From Asterias amurensis (Eukaryota > Echinodermata > Asteroidea > Forcipulatida > Asteriidae), in the NCBI RefSeq assembly GCF_032118995.1, contig NC_092650.1, forward strand, positions 8,556,001 through 8,620,000: a DNA stretch of 64,000 bases, read 5' to 3'. Below are positions 32,701-45,149 of this stretch, in pieces. The position numbers were made by a program, and so were the translations under genes. The first letter of the stretch is position 1, and each line of letters starts with the position of its first letter. The notes under the pieces were generated by a model. That model was given only the letters and a program-made list of their open reading frames with translations, ran no database searches and was not told the origin of the DNA.

Positions 32701-35700
32701 AAACTTATCAAACCCAGCGCACGCTGCAGTTAACCAACACTTCAATTTACTCAAGAGTTAAACACCACTGGTAGGCTACTTTACTCCAGCCAATCAGTGA
32801 CGTCCAACCAGTAAAGCGACACATTTTAAGCATCCTTGAGTTAAGGCCAAGATGTTTCTACAAATTGTGAACCGTATCAAATCTTGGCACTTAAGTAATA
32901 TTTTGATTTCTCAACAATCTATCGTTCAAACAATTCACCACTTATGTGCTGCCATGGTATAAATTGGTCGGATACCAACGGTGCGACTGACGTTAAAATA
33001 TCTTGGTGATTGTCACAGGCAAGTTATGCTCAAGGCCCATTGCTTTTTACATAATTTGCCGCGGATGAAATTCACTAGCTGCTTAGTGAGTTGAGATGGT
33101 GATTAAGATAGTCGAGGGAAGTACCATGCAGAGTGGAGCAAGGCCTAGGATGAAACGCTCACCCTTAATTTCCACTCAATTGTCCTCGGCACAGCGTGCA
33201 TTTAGACAAGCCTGACTTGACTTGTTTTCTTTTAATAATCGGACTGCTTAAATAGCAACAGTCAGTTTACTTTTTTAATAGCATTTTCTTCATGTGTAAT
33301 TTGAAGGTATTCACACGACACATAATATTAACTTGTTCTAGGCAAAATTGTGTTTGAGTTCGTTCAAACCCACGTACACTTACCATGTCTAAAAGTGGCC
33401 AAGTTTGGAACGCCGAAAAATTTGTCAAGCTTGCAGCTGCAGCCGTAAAGCCAAAGTCACTCGATTCGGACGTAGCCTTGTATTCGCAAACATGTCAATC
33501 ATATACAAACCATCTGGTTTATTAACAAGGTGTCATAAACGAAAATTACAATAAACGCTTTTGATATTTCCACGTTTACTGTTGCTCCAATGCTCACATT
33601 GGGAACACAGGATGTTGTTTTCGCATTAGGATTAAAAGCGTAAATGAAAAACGTTATTGATACAATGTAATATTACTTTTTAAAACACATTATTACTGTT
33701 TCCACAAGACGGTATCATCCATATACACCACCGATTGCTTAGTTCTACCATGGTTATATCAAGTTCAATTAGTTAACATATATATTCTATCATGCACATC
33801 AGGGCGTCTCATCAAAGCATTAGGTATAATTGTTTTTTAAAACAATCGTACAACATCGGTAAACAGTATTGTCAAAATGCCCACACTTCGTGTATCACAA
33901 CTTATATATAAAATAACAAACCTGTGAAAAGTTAGGCTCAATCGGTCATCGGAGTTTAAAATAAATACGTTATTATCGATATCGATAATTGATAATTGTT
34001 TCAATGTTTTCTCAAAAAGTAAAGCATTTCATTGAATAATATTTCAAGAGAAGTCTTTCACCATTACCTCCTGTAAACCCTGTAAGTTATTTGTCAAACT
34101 GTGAACTTTTATTTTTTGTTCTGTTCAGAAAGTGTCCTATGGCTTTAAACAGGTGTTTTAAATTCCAAATTATAAGACCCAAAAGATATCACTCGGGGCA
34201 AAGGGAAAAGAAGAAGATCCAACAAAATTTAGGACGAGTGAATACAGACCCATTGCACGACGCGCAGCGAACTCGCCTTCCCTGTCCGGCCTTTTTGGAG
34301 TTAAAATAAACATAAACATAAAGGAGTTGACTCTTATAAAAAAAATGTGGAAATTATAAACGCCCATTATTGGGAGGACTGTGTGTTTCGCATTGTGCAA
34401 GGGGTCATAAAAACAAACAAAACTACTTTGATGGGTCTAAAATGATCTTGATTAAAATATTCGTTTGTATTCAGCTTTCTTGCAGTATGACATCCATGGT
34501 GAATGTTGGCAGTACATTACCCACGATGGCGGTAAAATCTTCTCACACCCTGGACACGGTCGTTACGCCGATAACACGGACTGTAAAGTGACGATTACAA
34601 CGTCCCCGGGGAAGAGGATTCATGCTGTCTTTGAAAGCTTTGATGTCACCGACTCAGTCAACTGCTATCAAGATGAGGTGTGTAGGGTGGGGTTAAATTT
34701 GGCGCAGTTTGCACTCCTTGGGGTTAAATTGGGCGCAGTTTGCAATCCTTGGGGTTAAATTGAAATTTACTCTCAAAAAAGTGGAACCAACACCACTCGG
34801 GACAAGAGAGTGAACTTCCCTCTATTACATTAAGAGAGCACGTTTAGTTTGGGGGTGATTATTAGATTCACTTCAGTACGACTTGCACCTGACACAGACA
34901 TCGTGTATGGGGCATATTATGCCTATACATGTCATTCTATTGGACGCCCTTGAAATTGAAATACAAGTTTCATGCTTGCTTTTTTCACTTTTTGGTATTT
35001 CCATTTCTACAGGTGATTGTATATGACGGTCGTTTCTACTCTAGTCTGATGCTGAGTGGCGCCCCGTACGGTCTCTGTGGTACAGACCTAGCACCCCGCT
35101 ACCACGAGATGGAGTCAACTGGTAACGAGCTCACTGTTCGGTTCATCACTGATAACGTGGTGTCAAGCAACAAGGGTTTCTCTGTAGTCTTCACTAGCTT
35201 CGTGCCTGAGGAGACAAGGACGGGTAAGTGATATCTCAATATGTAACACCTTCTTAATCACACCACTGTCCTTGTCGATTTGTCTTTCATTGTAATCAAG
35301 GAACCAGGCTTATGTATCTTTTTCTACCACCTTGGTTAGCCTATATTGATTTGAATATAGAATGAGACGAGATTGATGCAAGTTACATATGACAATATTT
35401 GAATTGGTTCACGATGTGTGAGAGCAAGGGGCAGAGTGAGATGAACGACTGGTTTGCCACACGCTTGTGTAGAGAGGTGAATGAATAGCATAGCGTTGGC
35501 AATCCATCTGGACTTGCTTTGTATAAATTTTGTGATACAATGATTCACTTTGCCCACACACCATAAGTTGAAACGAGAAACACAACCCATGTTTCATCCC
35601 ACACCCAATGCGGAAATATTGTCTAGTTCGGTACCCAGTGGTTGCAATGTGCACAAAGGCAAGACACTGGGCCCTAAAAGAACCCTGTAAGCTGGAAACG

Positions 35701-38488
35701 TTATTAATATTTTTGAGATGCCTGAGACATTCTGCAAACTGTACTAGTCACCAGAGCACATTGCAACCACAGTTTATGCTCTTACCCACATTCATCCAAC
35801 CGGCACTATGCCATGTTTGTTGAACATGGGCCCAAGTCATAGAAGAAAAAAATCTTATTCCCAAGCCTCATTTCATAAACTTAGAGAAATATTCAGTCTG
35901 AAAGAAGAAGATTGTGCGAGACGATATTGTCCCCTAAGTTGGTATAGGCCCTATGATTCATAAAATGGACGCGCAAAATGACCATTTAAATGTTCACATC
36001 CACAATAATTTAACAAAATTAAAACCGGATTTCATTGAAACTCGACACCAATATTTGTTTGTAAGGCCTATATATACGTAGGGAAATTCGCAGAGATCGC
36101 ATTATTACTTTAAACTATTAAAGGAACACGTTGCCTTGGATCGGACGAGTTGGTCTATAAAAAGCGTTTGTAACCGTTCGTTATGAAATGCATATAGGTT
36201 GAAAGATGTTGTAAAAGTAGAATACAATGATCCACACAAATATACGTGGTTTTCGTTTTACCCCGTCGACTAACACGGTCGGCCATTTATGGGAGTCAAT
36301 ATTTTGACTCCCATAAATGGCCGATCGTGTTATTTCGCAAAGTAAAAGGAAAACCATGCAATTTCGAGGCAAACTTGTGTGGATCATTATATTCTACTTT
36401 TACAACATCTTTCTAACCATATGCATTTTATAACAAACGGTTACAAACGCATTTTTATAGACCAACTCGTCCGATCCAAGGCAACGTGTTCCTTTAAGAC
36501 CGGGTCATCTATATGGATATTGTGATTCCGCGTTTCAATTGAATAATCCACATGAGATCTCATTAATTCTCACCCATCGCTCACTCGCAATCATGAGACG
36601 ATCCTATATGGCGCCAGGCTGCAAAATACGACAATCAAAAATCACTTGATCTGCAAACTGTGTATGTTTAGCAGAAGTCTTCCGCGCTTACATCTATATT
36701 TGCGTCTTAAAATACTGCCAAGAATATTTTGACCAAATACGTCACATGAGGTTATAGATAAAATGTCGAGTGTACTATTTCTAACTCGACGACATTTTGA
36801 TGGGCAGCAGTGAGCGTGCGTCTTGGGGACGAGATACCCCACTCACTCGGTTGAAACGAAAATAATGTAAGATGAGCATAAAGTCGTTTCAGTCAAGCAT
36901 CACTGCGAACCTCAAGAGATCGAACTTAAAGGAATCATTCATGTTGGGTTTGTACAAGAGTAAATTCATCAGAGATAAAAAAAATTTTTTACCCTTACGT
37001 TTGTGTATGCACTGAACACTTTCCCGAAAAATTTGAGTAACATTTGCATACTCCGGTGAAGCCTATGTGTACAACACTCCGGTGAAGCCTATGTGTAAAA
37101 CATACTTTAACTCCGATGTAGGCCTAAAGCTAGCATTTACAAAAAATATGTGCGGACCCGCTGATAACATTAATATATTCGAACCAGCGTGAACGGTTTG
37201 TATGTAATCACTTGCGAAATGCAAAACCTCAGAAATGTTCTTCATGCATGCGCTACTTCGTTCTATCAGGCTTAAAGCAGGCTTGTTGATTAAAACATGG
37301 AAACAATATCACAGGATATTTGGAAACTAATTGTTAATACGAAGAAGCCGCTCAAAAATTACGCATTCATAACATCACAACTAAAAACGAATTGTTATGA
37401 GAAGCATGCTTTATCACCGACGGGCGCCAAATTCACTCCGTCTGAACGGCCGATAAAACACAGTCGATGAAAATGTAATAAAGATATGAATTCAGAAATG
37501 GCAGTGTCTAAAATGCTGTGTTTTGGTGAGAGTAAGTTCACGCTACTGTGGAGGATGATTAATGCACATTTAACATTGCAGTATTTCTTAATTTGTTTCC
37601 CTACAATGCAGCAAATGACAAGTGTTTCAGCTGTGCAGACGGTTCTATGTGCATTGATAGTGACTTAAAGTGCGACTCATTGTGGAACTGTGCAGACGGT
37701 AGTGACGAGAGCTTCACGTTGTGTTCAGGTACAGATTAAACACATTTCTAGTAAGAAACAAACACAATTCATTCACAAAATCAGATTTTGAGTGATTGAA
37801 TTCTGTATTCACAAATGTGGCAAAATCAAAACGATAATGATGATACAAAGAAGGCTGTGGCCTTTTTAAGTGACGGTCGATTTTTGAATTTCAAGATATC
37901 CTATGTGACGGAGTCACGAATTCAAATTATCATTATAATTCTAAAACAAAACAAAAACATTTTAACTGGTTCAAACAGTAAAGGTATTTTTCGTTTCTTC
38001 TCTTGCCAGTTGTGCCGACGGAGCTACCAGGTGCGTCTACTGGCTGGTTGGGCTGGATGGGAACCTTCTTAGCAGTTACAGTTGCTGCCATTATAGTCAT
38101 TTTCCTCTTAGTGTCTCTTATGGTCTGTTGCTGTTGCAAGCGTAAAGGCCAGGGAATGCCAGTGGGTCGCGGTCAGGCAGACGGCCGCGGTGCCGTCAGC
38201 ACGTCAGTCCCGTCCAGTAGTTCATCTAGCAACAGTAGTAGTAATTCCAGTCCAAACTATGGTGAAATGAGTGTCAGAACTCCACCCCGGGAGGTGTACC
38301 AGCCGACCGTAATAGACAACATGAGTGGTGCGGGTGGCAGCCACGTGTTTTACGGTTACCCGCCTCCCAGTGGCCGTGCCGATTTGGGCGGTGGGATATA
38401 CGGTTTTCAAGGCGGTTACTTCCCTATGAGGAAGGAGAACTTGTGTCATACAGTGGAAAGAGGGTTTAATAATGGACATAACTACTGA
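29618..38488 (+). CDS. Single-pass membrane protein: signal peptide, CUB, LDLa, TM, Ser-rich tail
   Basis: Exons 29618-29792, 34475-34677, 35013-35223, 37612-37728 and 38010-38488 join in frame to 394 residues. A hydrophobic signal segment (about 38-49, TVTLLLFITVLA) follows a basic N-terminus. The CUB domain (about 69-187) has its four cysteines at 69, 95, 122 and 148. The LDLa module (201-234) has six cysteines and the Ca-binding CDSLWNCADGSDE stretch. A transmembrane helix spans about 253-274 and is followed by four Cys (275-278) and KRK, marking the cytoplasmic side. The tail is rich in Ser, Asn, Gly and Tyr. The order CUB-LDLa-TM recalls LDLRAD2, or a NETO protein lacking one CUB. I cannot choose between them, so I give no symbol. 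Expected role: cell-surface ligand-binding receptor or auxiliary subunit. Met14 (29657) is an alternative start nearer the signal core. Confidence 0.8.
30282..30326. repeat. Short palindrome, GGAGGTxxAA...TTCTACCTCC type
   Basis: TAGGTCTACCATGGAGGTTT and the mirrored ATTCTACCTCCATAGGTCTA pair. Related halves are at 28944-28976 and inside 30500-30636. Confidence 0.7.
30500..30636. repeat. Palindrome with embedded 18-bp tandem repeats
   Basis: The outer arms ACTCGGGACACATTGAG and CTCAATGTGTCCCGAGT are perfect. Inside, AGTATACCATGGAGCATG repeats 3.5 times (30525-30590) next to the inner palindrome GGAGGTAGAAATTTCTACCT. Confidence 0.85.
33853..33958. repeat. M1 MITE left-end fragment
   Basis: ATTGTCAAAATGCCCACACT, AAATAACAAACCTGTGAAAA and GCTCAATCGGTCATCGGAGT match the left third of the family. 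The rest is absent. Confidence 0.65.
34475..34677 (+). CDS. CUB/LDLa gene exon 2: first half of CUB
   Basis: The acceptor TTGTATTCAG at 34474 accepts phase 1 and gives TFLQYDIHGECWQYI. A second acceptor, TTCTTGCAG at 34485, is 11 nt downstream and would break the frame with exon 1. The exon contains C69, RYADNTDC and CYQDE. The donor is GTGTGT at 34678. Confidence 0.82.
34688..34758. repeat. Tandem repeat of about 31 bp, two copies, beside exon 2
   Basis: GGGGTTAAATTTGGCGCAGT...TTGCACTCCTT repeats as GGGGTTAAATTGGGCGCAGT...TTGCAATCCTT, followed by a third partial unit. It begins 10 bp after the donor. Confidence 0.7.
35013..35223 (+). CDS. CUB/LDLa gene exon 3: second half of CUB
   Basis: The acceptor is TTTCTACAG and the donor GTAAGT at 35224. 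It begins VIVYDGRFYSS and contains LCGTD, LTVRFITD and the CUB-terminal GFSVVFTSF. It enters in phase 0 and leaves in phase 1. Confidence 0.88.
36118..36497. mobile_element. M3 MITE, 380-bp near-perfect palindrome
   Basis: TTAA then AGGAACACGTTGCCTTGGAT at the left mirrors the right end (ATCCAAGGCAACGTGTTCCT then TTAA). The centre GGGAGTCAATATTTTGACTC is itself palindromic. Almost the whole element can fold on itself. Confidence 0.88.
37612..37728 (+). CDS. CUB/LDLa gene exon 4: LDLa module
   Basis: The acceptor is CTACAATGCAG and the donor GTACAG at 37729. The exon encodes exactly one LDL-receptor class A repeat with six cysteines and the acidic CADGSDE end. Phase is 1 at both ends, the usual symmetric phase for LDLa exons. 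Confidence 0.9.
38010..38488 (+). CDS. CUB/LDLa gene exon 5: TM helix and cytoplasmic tail
   Basis: The acceptor is TTCTCTTGCCAG. A short stalk (VPTELPGASTG) precedes a 22-residue hydrophobic helix, then CCCCKRK. The cysteines could be palmitoylated. A run of Ser and Asn follows, with several Tyr in NYGEM, EVYQP, VFYGY and GIYGF contexts. The stop is TGA at 38486-38488. Confidence 0.88.
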
Positions 38489-38755
38489 TCGTGAATCGTG
38501 TCCCCGCATAAATGGGTAAAGGTTCAATTGAATCAGTGAAAACAGGCACAAATTATAGTCAACGGACAACAGGAGGAGCAAACTTTCAACTATTTAAAAA
38601 AGTTACAAGTAGGCCTACCAAAGACTTCAATATAGGCCTAACCACAGCAAGTAGATAGGGAGTCAAAAATCTAAGTGTGGTTTTATTTTTTGGGGGATGT
38701 GTTTTCAATGTACTTGAAGCATATATTGGGAGATGACTGCCTCTTATAACACCGA

Positions 38756-38761
38756 AATAAA
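38756..38761 (+). terminator. Candidate poly(A) signal, CUB/LDLa gene (proximal)
   Basis: AATAAA lies 268 bp after the stop codon. It is the nearest canonical signal. Confidence 0.4.
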
Positions 38762-39060
38762 CTTTAGCATTGGCCCTACTTGCGTAAATCTGAACAAGAA
38801 CAATGTAATGGCATAGGCCTGTTGAATAGCCTAACGCTCCACTACTATTAAAAAGAATGTAAATATGTTGTAAAGAAAATTTATTAAATAATACTAGGCC
38901 TATCATCAACCTTTCTCCGAGGCACAGACCTTTTCAAAAGTAGTAAATTGCCATTGAGTGTGTATGAAATACATAATGTAATGATGATTGGATGCACATT
39001 GGTTCTATATCGTGTTCATAACTATTCGTGACGCTGGCTTATGACGTTTTTAGTTTTATC

Positions 39061-39456
39061 TTAAAGGCAGTGGACACTATTGGTAATTATTCACAATAAT
39101 TAATAACATGATACAACTCTCTTGAATAAGAGCAATGGGGAGAGGTTGATAGTATAAAATATTGTGAGAAACGGCTCCCTCTGAAGTGGCGTAGTTTTCG
39201 AGATAGGAGTAATGTTCCACGAGTTTGATTTCGAGACCTCAGATTTAGAATTTGAGATCTCGAAATCAAGCATCTGAAAGCACACAACTTTAGTTCGTCG
39301 TGTGACCATGGTGCGACAAGGGTGTTCTTTTTTCTTTCACTAATATCTCGCAACTTGACGACCGATTGAGCTCAAATGTTCACAGGTTTGTTATTTTTAT
39401 GGGAAGTGGGAAGACTCGTCTTTGACACTAATACCAATAGTGTCCAGTGTCTTTAA
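39061..39456. mobile_element. M1 MITE, copy 13, reverse
   Basis: It starts TTAAAGGCAGTGGACACTAT and ends CCAATAGTGTCCAGTGTCT then TTAA. The central ATTTCGAGACCTCAGATTTA palindrome is intact. Confidence 0.85.
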
Positions 39457-40317
39457 AATGTGGTGAAACAGTTGCGCAAAAACTCGACATAAAGGGGTTT
39501 GATTCACTATGGAAAAGGGTAGGCATTTGAGATATCTTTATAGCTTTCCGTGATACACCCTAAGTCCTACCTTATGATAGGCCTATCTGAATATATTTCG
39601 AGGGAATCTGTACAGGAATTCGAAGGAGCCATGACTATACATTATTAACAATTAGGGTGGGATATGTAACTATACATTATTAACATAGATTGGGATGTGT
39701 ACAGTTTTATCCGTTAATGTATATTTTTTAAATGCTCGGACAATAATCAAGTAACCGATCAAATCGTTTTTTATTTATTTTCTGTAAATGGCACTTTTGT
39801 TATTATGCAATTTTCACAAGGCTTGCCTCGCTTTTTATATTTGTTTATATTACTGAACGTTTTGTTAAAGCAAATGTTTGGCTTTCTTTATATTATACTA
39901 ATTTGTTTTCCGCACAACCTAAATTTAAAAATGATTTAAGAAGTATGTGTATAACTCAACTTCAAGTATAAGCCATCGGCAGAAGTTTCACTTTAAATAT
40001 CCTTACTTATTACTTTCTTTCTGAAAATACCCAAATGAAAGCATGTATAAGCCAATACATTAATTTCCAATAAATCTTGACAGAAATTTTACTCCCAGCG
40101 GATTTAGAAAGAAAGCTCTCCTCAGAAAACCTAAGACAATACCTTCCCTGTAAGAGTTGAATTTATTATGTATAGCGATGTAAACAAAGTTTTTCTTTCT
40201 TTTAATCTAATAGTCTGAAGTCTATTTTGTCCATACTATGTTGTATATTGTGATAAAATTTAAATAGTAGTTTGCATTTCAATATGAACCATTTCGGATA
40301 TTCTAGATTTTAGAATG

Positions 40318-40323
40318 AATAAA
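40318..40323 (+). terminator. Candidate poly(A) signal, CUB/LDLa gene (distal)
   Basis: AATAAA lies in the context GAATGAATAAAACTTGAATG at the end of an AT-rich, apparently unique stretch (39457-40340). A long 3' UTR containing the 39061-39456 MITE is possible. Confidence 0.3.
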
Positions 40324-40457
40324 ACTTGAATGTATTTACTTTCACTATTAAAAACTATTTTCAAATTAATGTATACCCTACCGTTTCATGAAGTGTGTAC
40401 ATTTCGGTTCAGAATCCCACCCCTCTAAAAACCAACTAAAGTTTGTTGTTTAACTAC

Positions 40458-40946
40458 TATTATAACACCCCTTACAAGTATTCTGCCTGCTCATTGGTTT
40501 AGAGCACGTCACATGGCATGTCTTTGTTTTGCTAGACGACGGCCGTGTGATAGTGCGTCGGTTTGCCGTGCGCTAGTCCGAAGACTAGCACACGGCGTGC
40601 AGTACCCAGACGTCCGTTGCGTGTACGAGGATGATACATTAATAGTCTGTAACCATTTCGGATTGCACGACACTACATGCAGCACAGTAAAAGTTTTTGC
40701 AATCTGTATTCGCGTCGTTCGTGGATTGTAGCATTCAGGTCTGTAACTTAATAATAATAGTACAGTATTTAGAAATGTTTGGGGTGTTATAATACAAATA
40801 TTGACTGCTTTTACTCGTGCAATGGTTAAAACTATGACTCCCTCGGTGATCCCCGTAGCGTTCTATTTTCCCTCGGCATAGAACGGTCCGGGGATCACCT
40901 CGGGAGTTTTAACCATAGCACTCGAAGCAGTCAATATTTGTATACT
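40458..40946. repeat. Foldback element A: promoter-like module plus hairpin
   Basis: The module 40458-40794 has inverted ends TATTATAACACCCC and GGGGTGTTATAATA. ATTGG (40493-40497) is followed after 12 bp by CACATG (40510-40515). An abutting hairpin (40791-40946) pairs ATACAAATATTGACTGCTT...GTTAAAACT with its mirror around GTTCTATTTTCCCTCGGCAT. Confidence 0.75.
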
Positions 40947-40973
40947 ATTTATTAGTGACGAGGTGAAATCTGG

Positions 40974-41027
40974 ATTGTTCCATTTCACTCGACTTCGCCT
41001 CCTGAAATGGAAGACCAGATTGCAAGC
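40974..41027. repeat. Small hairpin next to element A
   Basis: AATCTGGATTGTTCCATTTC pairs with GAAATGGAAGACCAGATT around ACTCGACTTCGCCTCC. The apex CTTCGCCTC is shared with elements F and G. Confidence 0.65.
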
Positions 41028-42469
41028 TAAGAGTGACTAAATAAAGTGCATCCTAATAATTGTTTTATATGCCTTGCACATAGATCCTTGTCATTTGACA
41101 TTGTTCATGTAATTCATTGTTTCAATAATAAATAATACAAAGTTTTGAACAAGTCACTTTTAATTTATTTCAACAATCGGATATTAAACAACACAAAAAG
41201 TGTGTTCCACCAATCGTATGGCAATGATCAGCAAGTGGGGGTATACACGAAAACGATATTTGTTATATTAAACAAACCTGTCTTTCATTTTATGAAGCAG
41301 CTGTGCATAGAAGCAGCTTTTCTCATATAACTACCCAATCCAGTTACTAAGTATGAAAGGCCTACTGTTTAAGCACAGACTTCAACATTCAGAAGGACTC
41401 AAAGGGGCTTTTGAGGAACATGATCAACAACACACCGAATAAACTTACACCAAAGCAAATGTTCAAATAATATTGTTTTTTATTTACATTGGGAAAATCA
41501 CAACAATGAGGGTTGTTGTTTTACAGTTTAGCAGGCCAAAGGAATGGTTAACAGTGGCGGAACAATCACTCATGTTAAAAAAAACAAAAAAAAATGGATT
41601 GTACTCAGAACGATAGGGTTTACAGGCAAAGAAAAAAAAGGCTCACTCAACACCTGTACGATTCAAGCATATTTGGCCCCCGAGCAAAAAGTAGAAAATG
41701 TTGGGACACACGGGCTGACCTGCACATGGTGTAGATTTGAACAAAAAGAATATCATGCCTGACAATTACAGATTTGAAAATTTCAGCCTCTTTCAGCACC
41801 TTTAAAAAGGCCCCTGGCACACATGTAGAGAGTAGCACATAGAAATCGGTGAGGTAGAAGTAATTGCAATCTTGGAATTGTGAGATATTGATTGTCCTAT
41901 TTTCCGACCATCATCTTACTTTGGGTGATGCTTCAAAAATGCCAGTAAAGTGGGACCATATTTCGTCTTTTAATTAGTCAAATGGGCTTTGTCATCATGA
42001 CAAATGCAGTCGAGCTGTGGCTTCTGTACATGGATGGAATGATGAACTCTCACCCAGTTACTGCATGCACCCCCTCTCCATCCCTCCGTATCATTTACAA
42101 ATATCCATGGACTGGGAGAAACTTCATCTACGCTGGTACTCAGCATTAGCAAAGTCCACTTCTGGATGTACAAGCTGAGGTGAAGACTAGGCGTACGTCT
42201 TTTCAATGTACAACCCCTTTGTTGAGATGTAAACCCTTTATTCTTGTTAGAGCTTTTAAATGATTGTAGTTTGGGACACACTTCTTTTCACGAAGACAAT
42301 AAAAGATAACATTAAACTTGCTCAGTGAAAATTAATACTTCAAATTAAACCGAGTAGGCCAAACTTAAGATCAAGACAACATTTTCATTCTTTCACAAAA
42401 AAGGAAGCTATGGGTCCGTCCGTGGTGCTAGACTAATGGTGGGAGGTAAAGGTACTAGGTCTAAATTAA

Positions 42470-43027
42470 GGGAATCAATGTGTGGTGAAGAGGTTTTCAA
42501 CTAGTGGTTTAATCCCAAACAACGAGGCCTGGTTCTTGATAATTTTACCGAGACGACGTCGAGGTAAATTATCATGATAGAACCAGGCCTCGGCGGGTTT
42601 AAACCACAAGTTGAAAACCGATTCAACACACTTTGATTCCCATTCATAAATACCTTTTCGGTCAAAAACATCATCACTTGTTGGTCAAAGAGTAAAATAA
42701 ACGCAAAAATTATAATTGTTAAATGATTTCTTTCAACGCAACACCCTCCAGCTATGAAACGGTAGAGCCCTCCGCTGCCCTCGCGTGAACAACTCCTTAT
42801 AAGGGAATGCTGTGGGCGTCGCGCGTATCGCGTGATGTTGCACAACTGTTTCAGCCGTTGCTCTCGACCAATAGGAATGAAGAAACTGTCTTATAAGAAC
42901 AGGTGCAAGGTCGCATGTCACGTCCATGAACTAACACTTTTAACCGGTCATTAACAAAAGGTTTACACCCACGTGACGCGCTCTCCACCATTAGGAGTAG
43001 AGAAACTGTCTGGGGTGTTTATGAATA
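42470..43027. repeat. Foldback element C (reverse orientation)
   Basis: The hairpin 42470-42641 (GGGAATCAATGTGTGG...CTAGTGGTTTAA and mirror) abuts the module 42641-43027, whose ends are CATTCATAAATACC and GGTGTTTATGAATA. CACGTG (42970-42975) is separated by 12 bp from CCATT, a one-base variant of CCAAT. Confidence 0.75.
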
Positions 43028-45149
43028 CGAGTTAAAGACCACTCTTAACTATAATCCCATAAAGAAGCACAATGCTTCACTAAGAGGGAGGCCAGTTTCT
43101 TTATCAATCATAGTGGAATAGTGGTACTTGTCTTGGAATGAGCCTGCATGGCATGGCATGGCATAACCAAAGTACAAATGCATTGATCATATGCATGTCC
43201 ATGTAAATAATGCTGTCTTGAAAATTAACCTTTCAAAAATTAAGCACAAACACAATTTGGTGTGCCAGGATTCATGATCTCTCAACGAATGCTTCCCTTG
43301 TAAGCTTCAAGATTGCTAGTTTGTACGAAAAAGCCTGACAAATCAAAAAACAATCATTTTGAAAACAAACAAAAAAAGGTGACGAGTAGCCTCCTAAATG
43401 TACAATGTAGTTGATTTTTACAGTTTTTCAGGTGCTAAATATGAAGGAACTTCACGTGCCAAGCGCCTAAGTGTCAAGAATTATTTGAAGGCAAGTTTTT
43501 TTTTACAGAGTTTGAATCTGGTCAGGCTGGTTGTAACACTCCTTGGGCAATAGATCACATGCACATGGATTAATTCTACATAGACATGTTAACCGTGGAA
43601 TAAGGTGCATGCTGTTCTAGATGACGACAAATTGTCATAATTTTGACCAGTAGATAGAAATGGTCTATTTGAGTAGGGCGCCCTCAACAAGAAGTCAAAA
43701 GGAAGTTGTTTATCAGTCAATCATGTGCGCTGCGCATACAAATCTGTTCATTTACATTGTTTTATCGTTGGTTTACTTCAAAGATGGCGGCTTGAGGACA
43801 TCAAGGCATCTAGACTATGATTTTGTTCAGCAAGAGCCAGTACTAGGTCTAGTCGTCATGCAAGTTGAGGAAATCACTTCCATAGAAATAGTTGAAATCT
43901 TGAATGGGGTTTCGATTCATTCAAAGCACATTCATCCCATTTTGAATTGGGTTAATTCTTGGACGGGAAACAAAAATAAAATGTGTATTATATTGCCTAC
44001 CTGGCTCCAGAACAGGTGTTTTGTTGTCTTATCTGGCCACTCAATCCTATCTCTGATTCACAACATGTCATTTTACCATCGCTTCAAAGGTCTGCAAAAA
44101 TTGAACAGTTTGAACTGTGTATAATTTTCTAGTCTCTGTAATTACTGGGCAAATATATAAACACCACCAAAACGTTCCACATTAGAAGGAATTAAATATT
44201 CAAATTAATGTCTTCTCATGGATGAGTTCAGAATTCAGGCATGAATCTAACTTGTTTTGTCTGATAAATGCTTATTCAATTTGCCCAAAGAAGACACAAT
44301 TTATTTTGGCTTTTCACCAACAAACCAAGCACCGAGATATCCAACAGTGATTGGAAATTAGTCTACTTGACATCGAGAGAGGTTTTAACAAGCCCAAGTT
44401 TACACCCTTGATAATTGTCATGGATGTTCCACACCTCTGCTACGTACCTTGGTAAAGCGTTGGTAGATTCCAACATTTCCTACAAGTGTAACAAAAACAA
44501 GGACTGCTTTGTACATGTAGAGATTGGTTCCTCAAATGCTTACCATATTCTTTCATCCCCATCTACTTTTCTCTTTTTTTCCGATACATTTAACTAGTGA
44601 CCTTAGAAATCATATTCCAAATTGACACAAAAATATATTTCATTTAACCCTCCTACCATCAGTGACTCTTTGCAACATTTTCCAGTGAGTTGACCAACCA
44701 TTTGAAACCATTCGACTGCCAAGGCTGCGTATGGTGGCAACACTGTGCACAGAACTAACTGTATACCACTCCCTCATGGTATCATATTGCAGGCTGGCAT
44801 AGTTCATCATTTAAAACCACAGTGAATGGTATTGAATGGTCAGACAGCAAGAGGGTTAACTACCTCAATGTTTTTAATTTTTAATTATGAAACACATATA
44901 AACCCCAAATAGTACTCTAATGGGAGCAAAGTCTGCATATAAGTTTTGAATATTTTTTTTAGATTGAAAGAATATTTAGAAATGGGTGTTCCAACAAACG
45001 TGATAAAATCATTACAATAACCATCATCTACAAAAGCAGTACATTTTTTACCCTGCCCTGAGCACAAAGGAGACAGAATGGCCTCCATTTGCTGAACTTT
45101 AATGCTGGTCTTTCTGCCTTCCATCTTCAACTGGCTTATTAAGAAGCTA

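Larger units (their letters stand above)
29793..34474 (+). other. First intron of the CUB/LDLa gene
   Basis: This 4.7-kb intron holds the palindromes at 30286-30322 and 30500-30636 and a MITE fragment at 33853-33958. The stretch 31.1-33.8 kb shows no repeats or exons, so it looks like unique sequence where regulatory DNA could sit. Confidence 0.6.

Noticed and set aside
43660..44124. 154-codon plus-strand open frame, the longest in the intergenic spacer, with AAGATGGCGGC at 43781
   Set aside because: There is no recognisable domain, the composition is Ile/Leu-rich as in random AT-rich DNA, and no splice context or poly(A) signal fits. The YY1-like word alone is weak.
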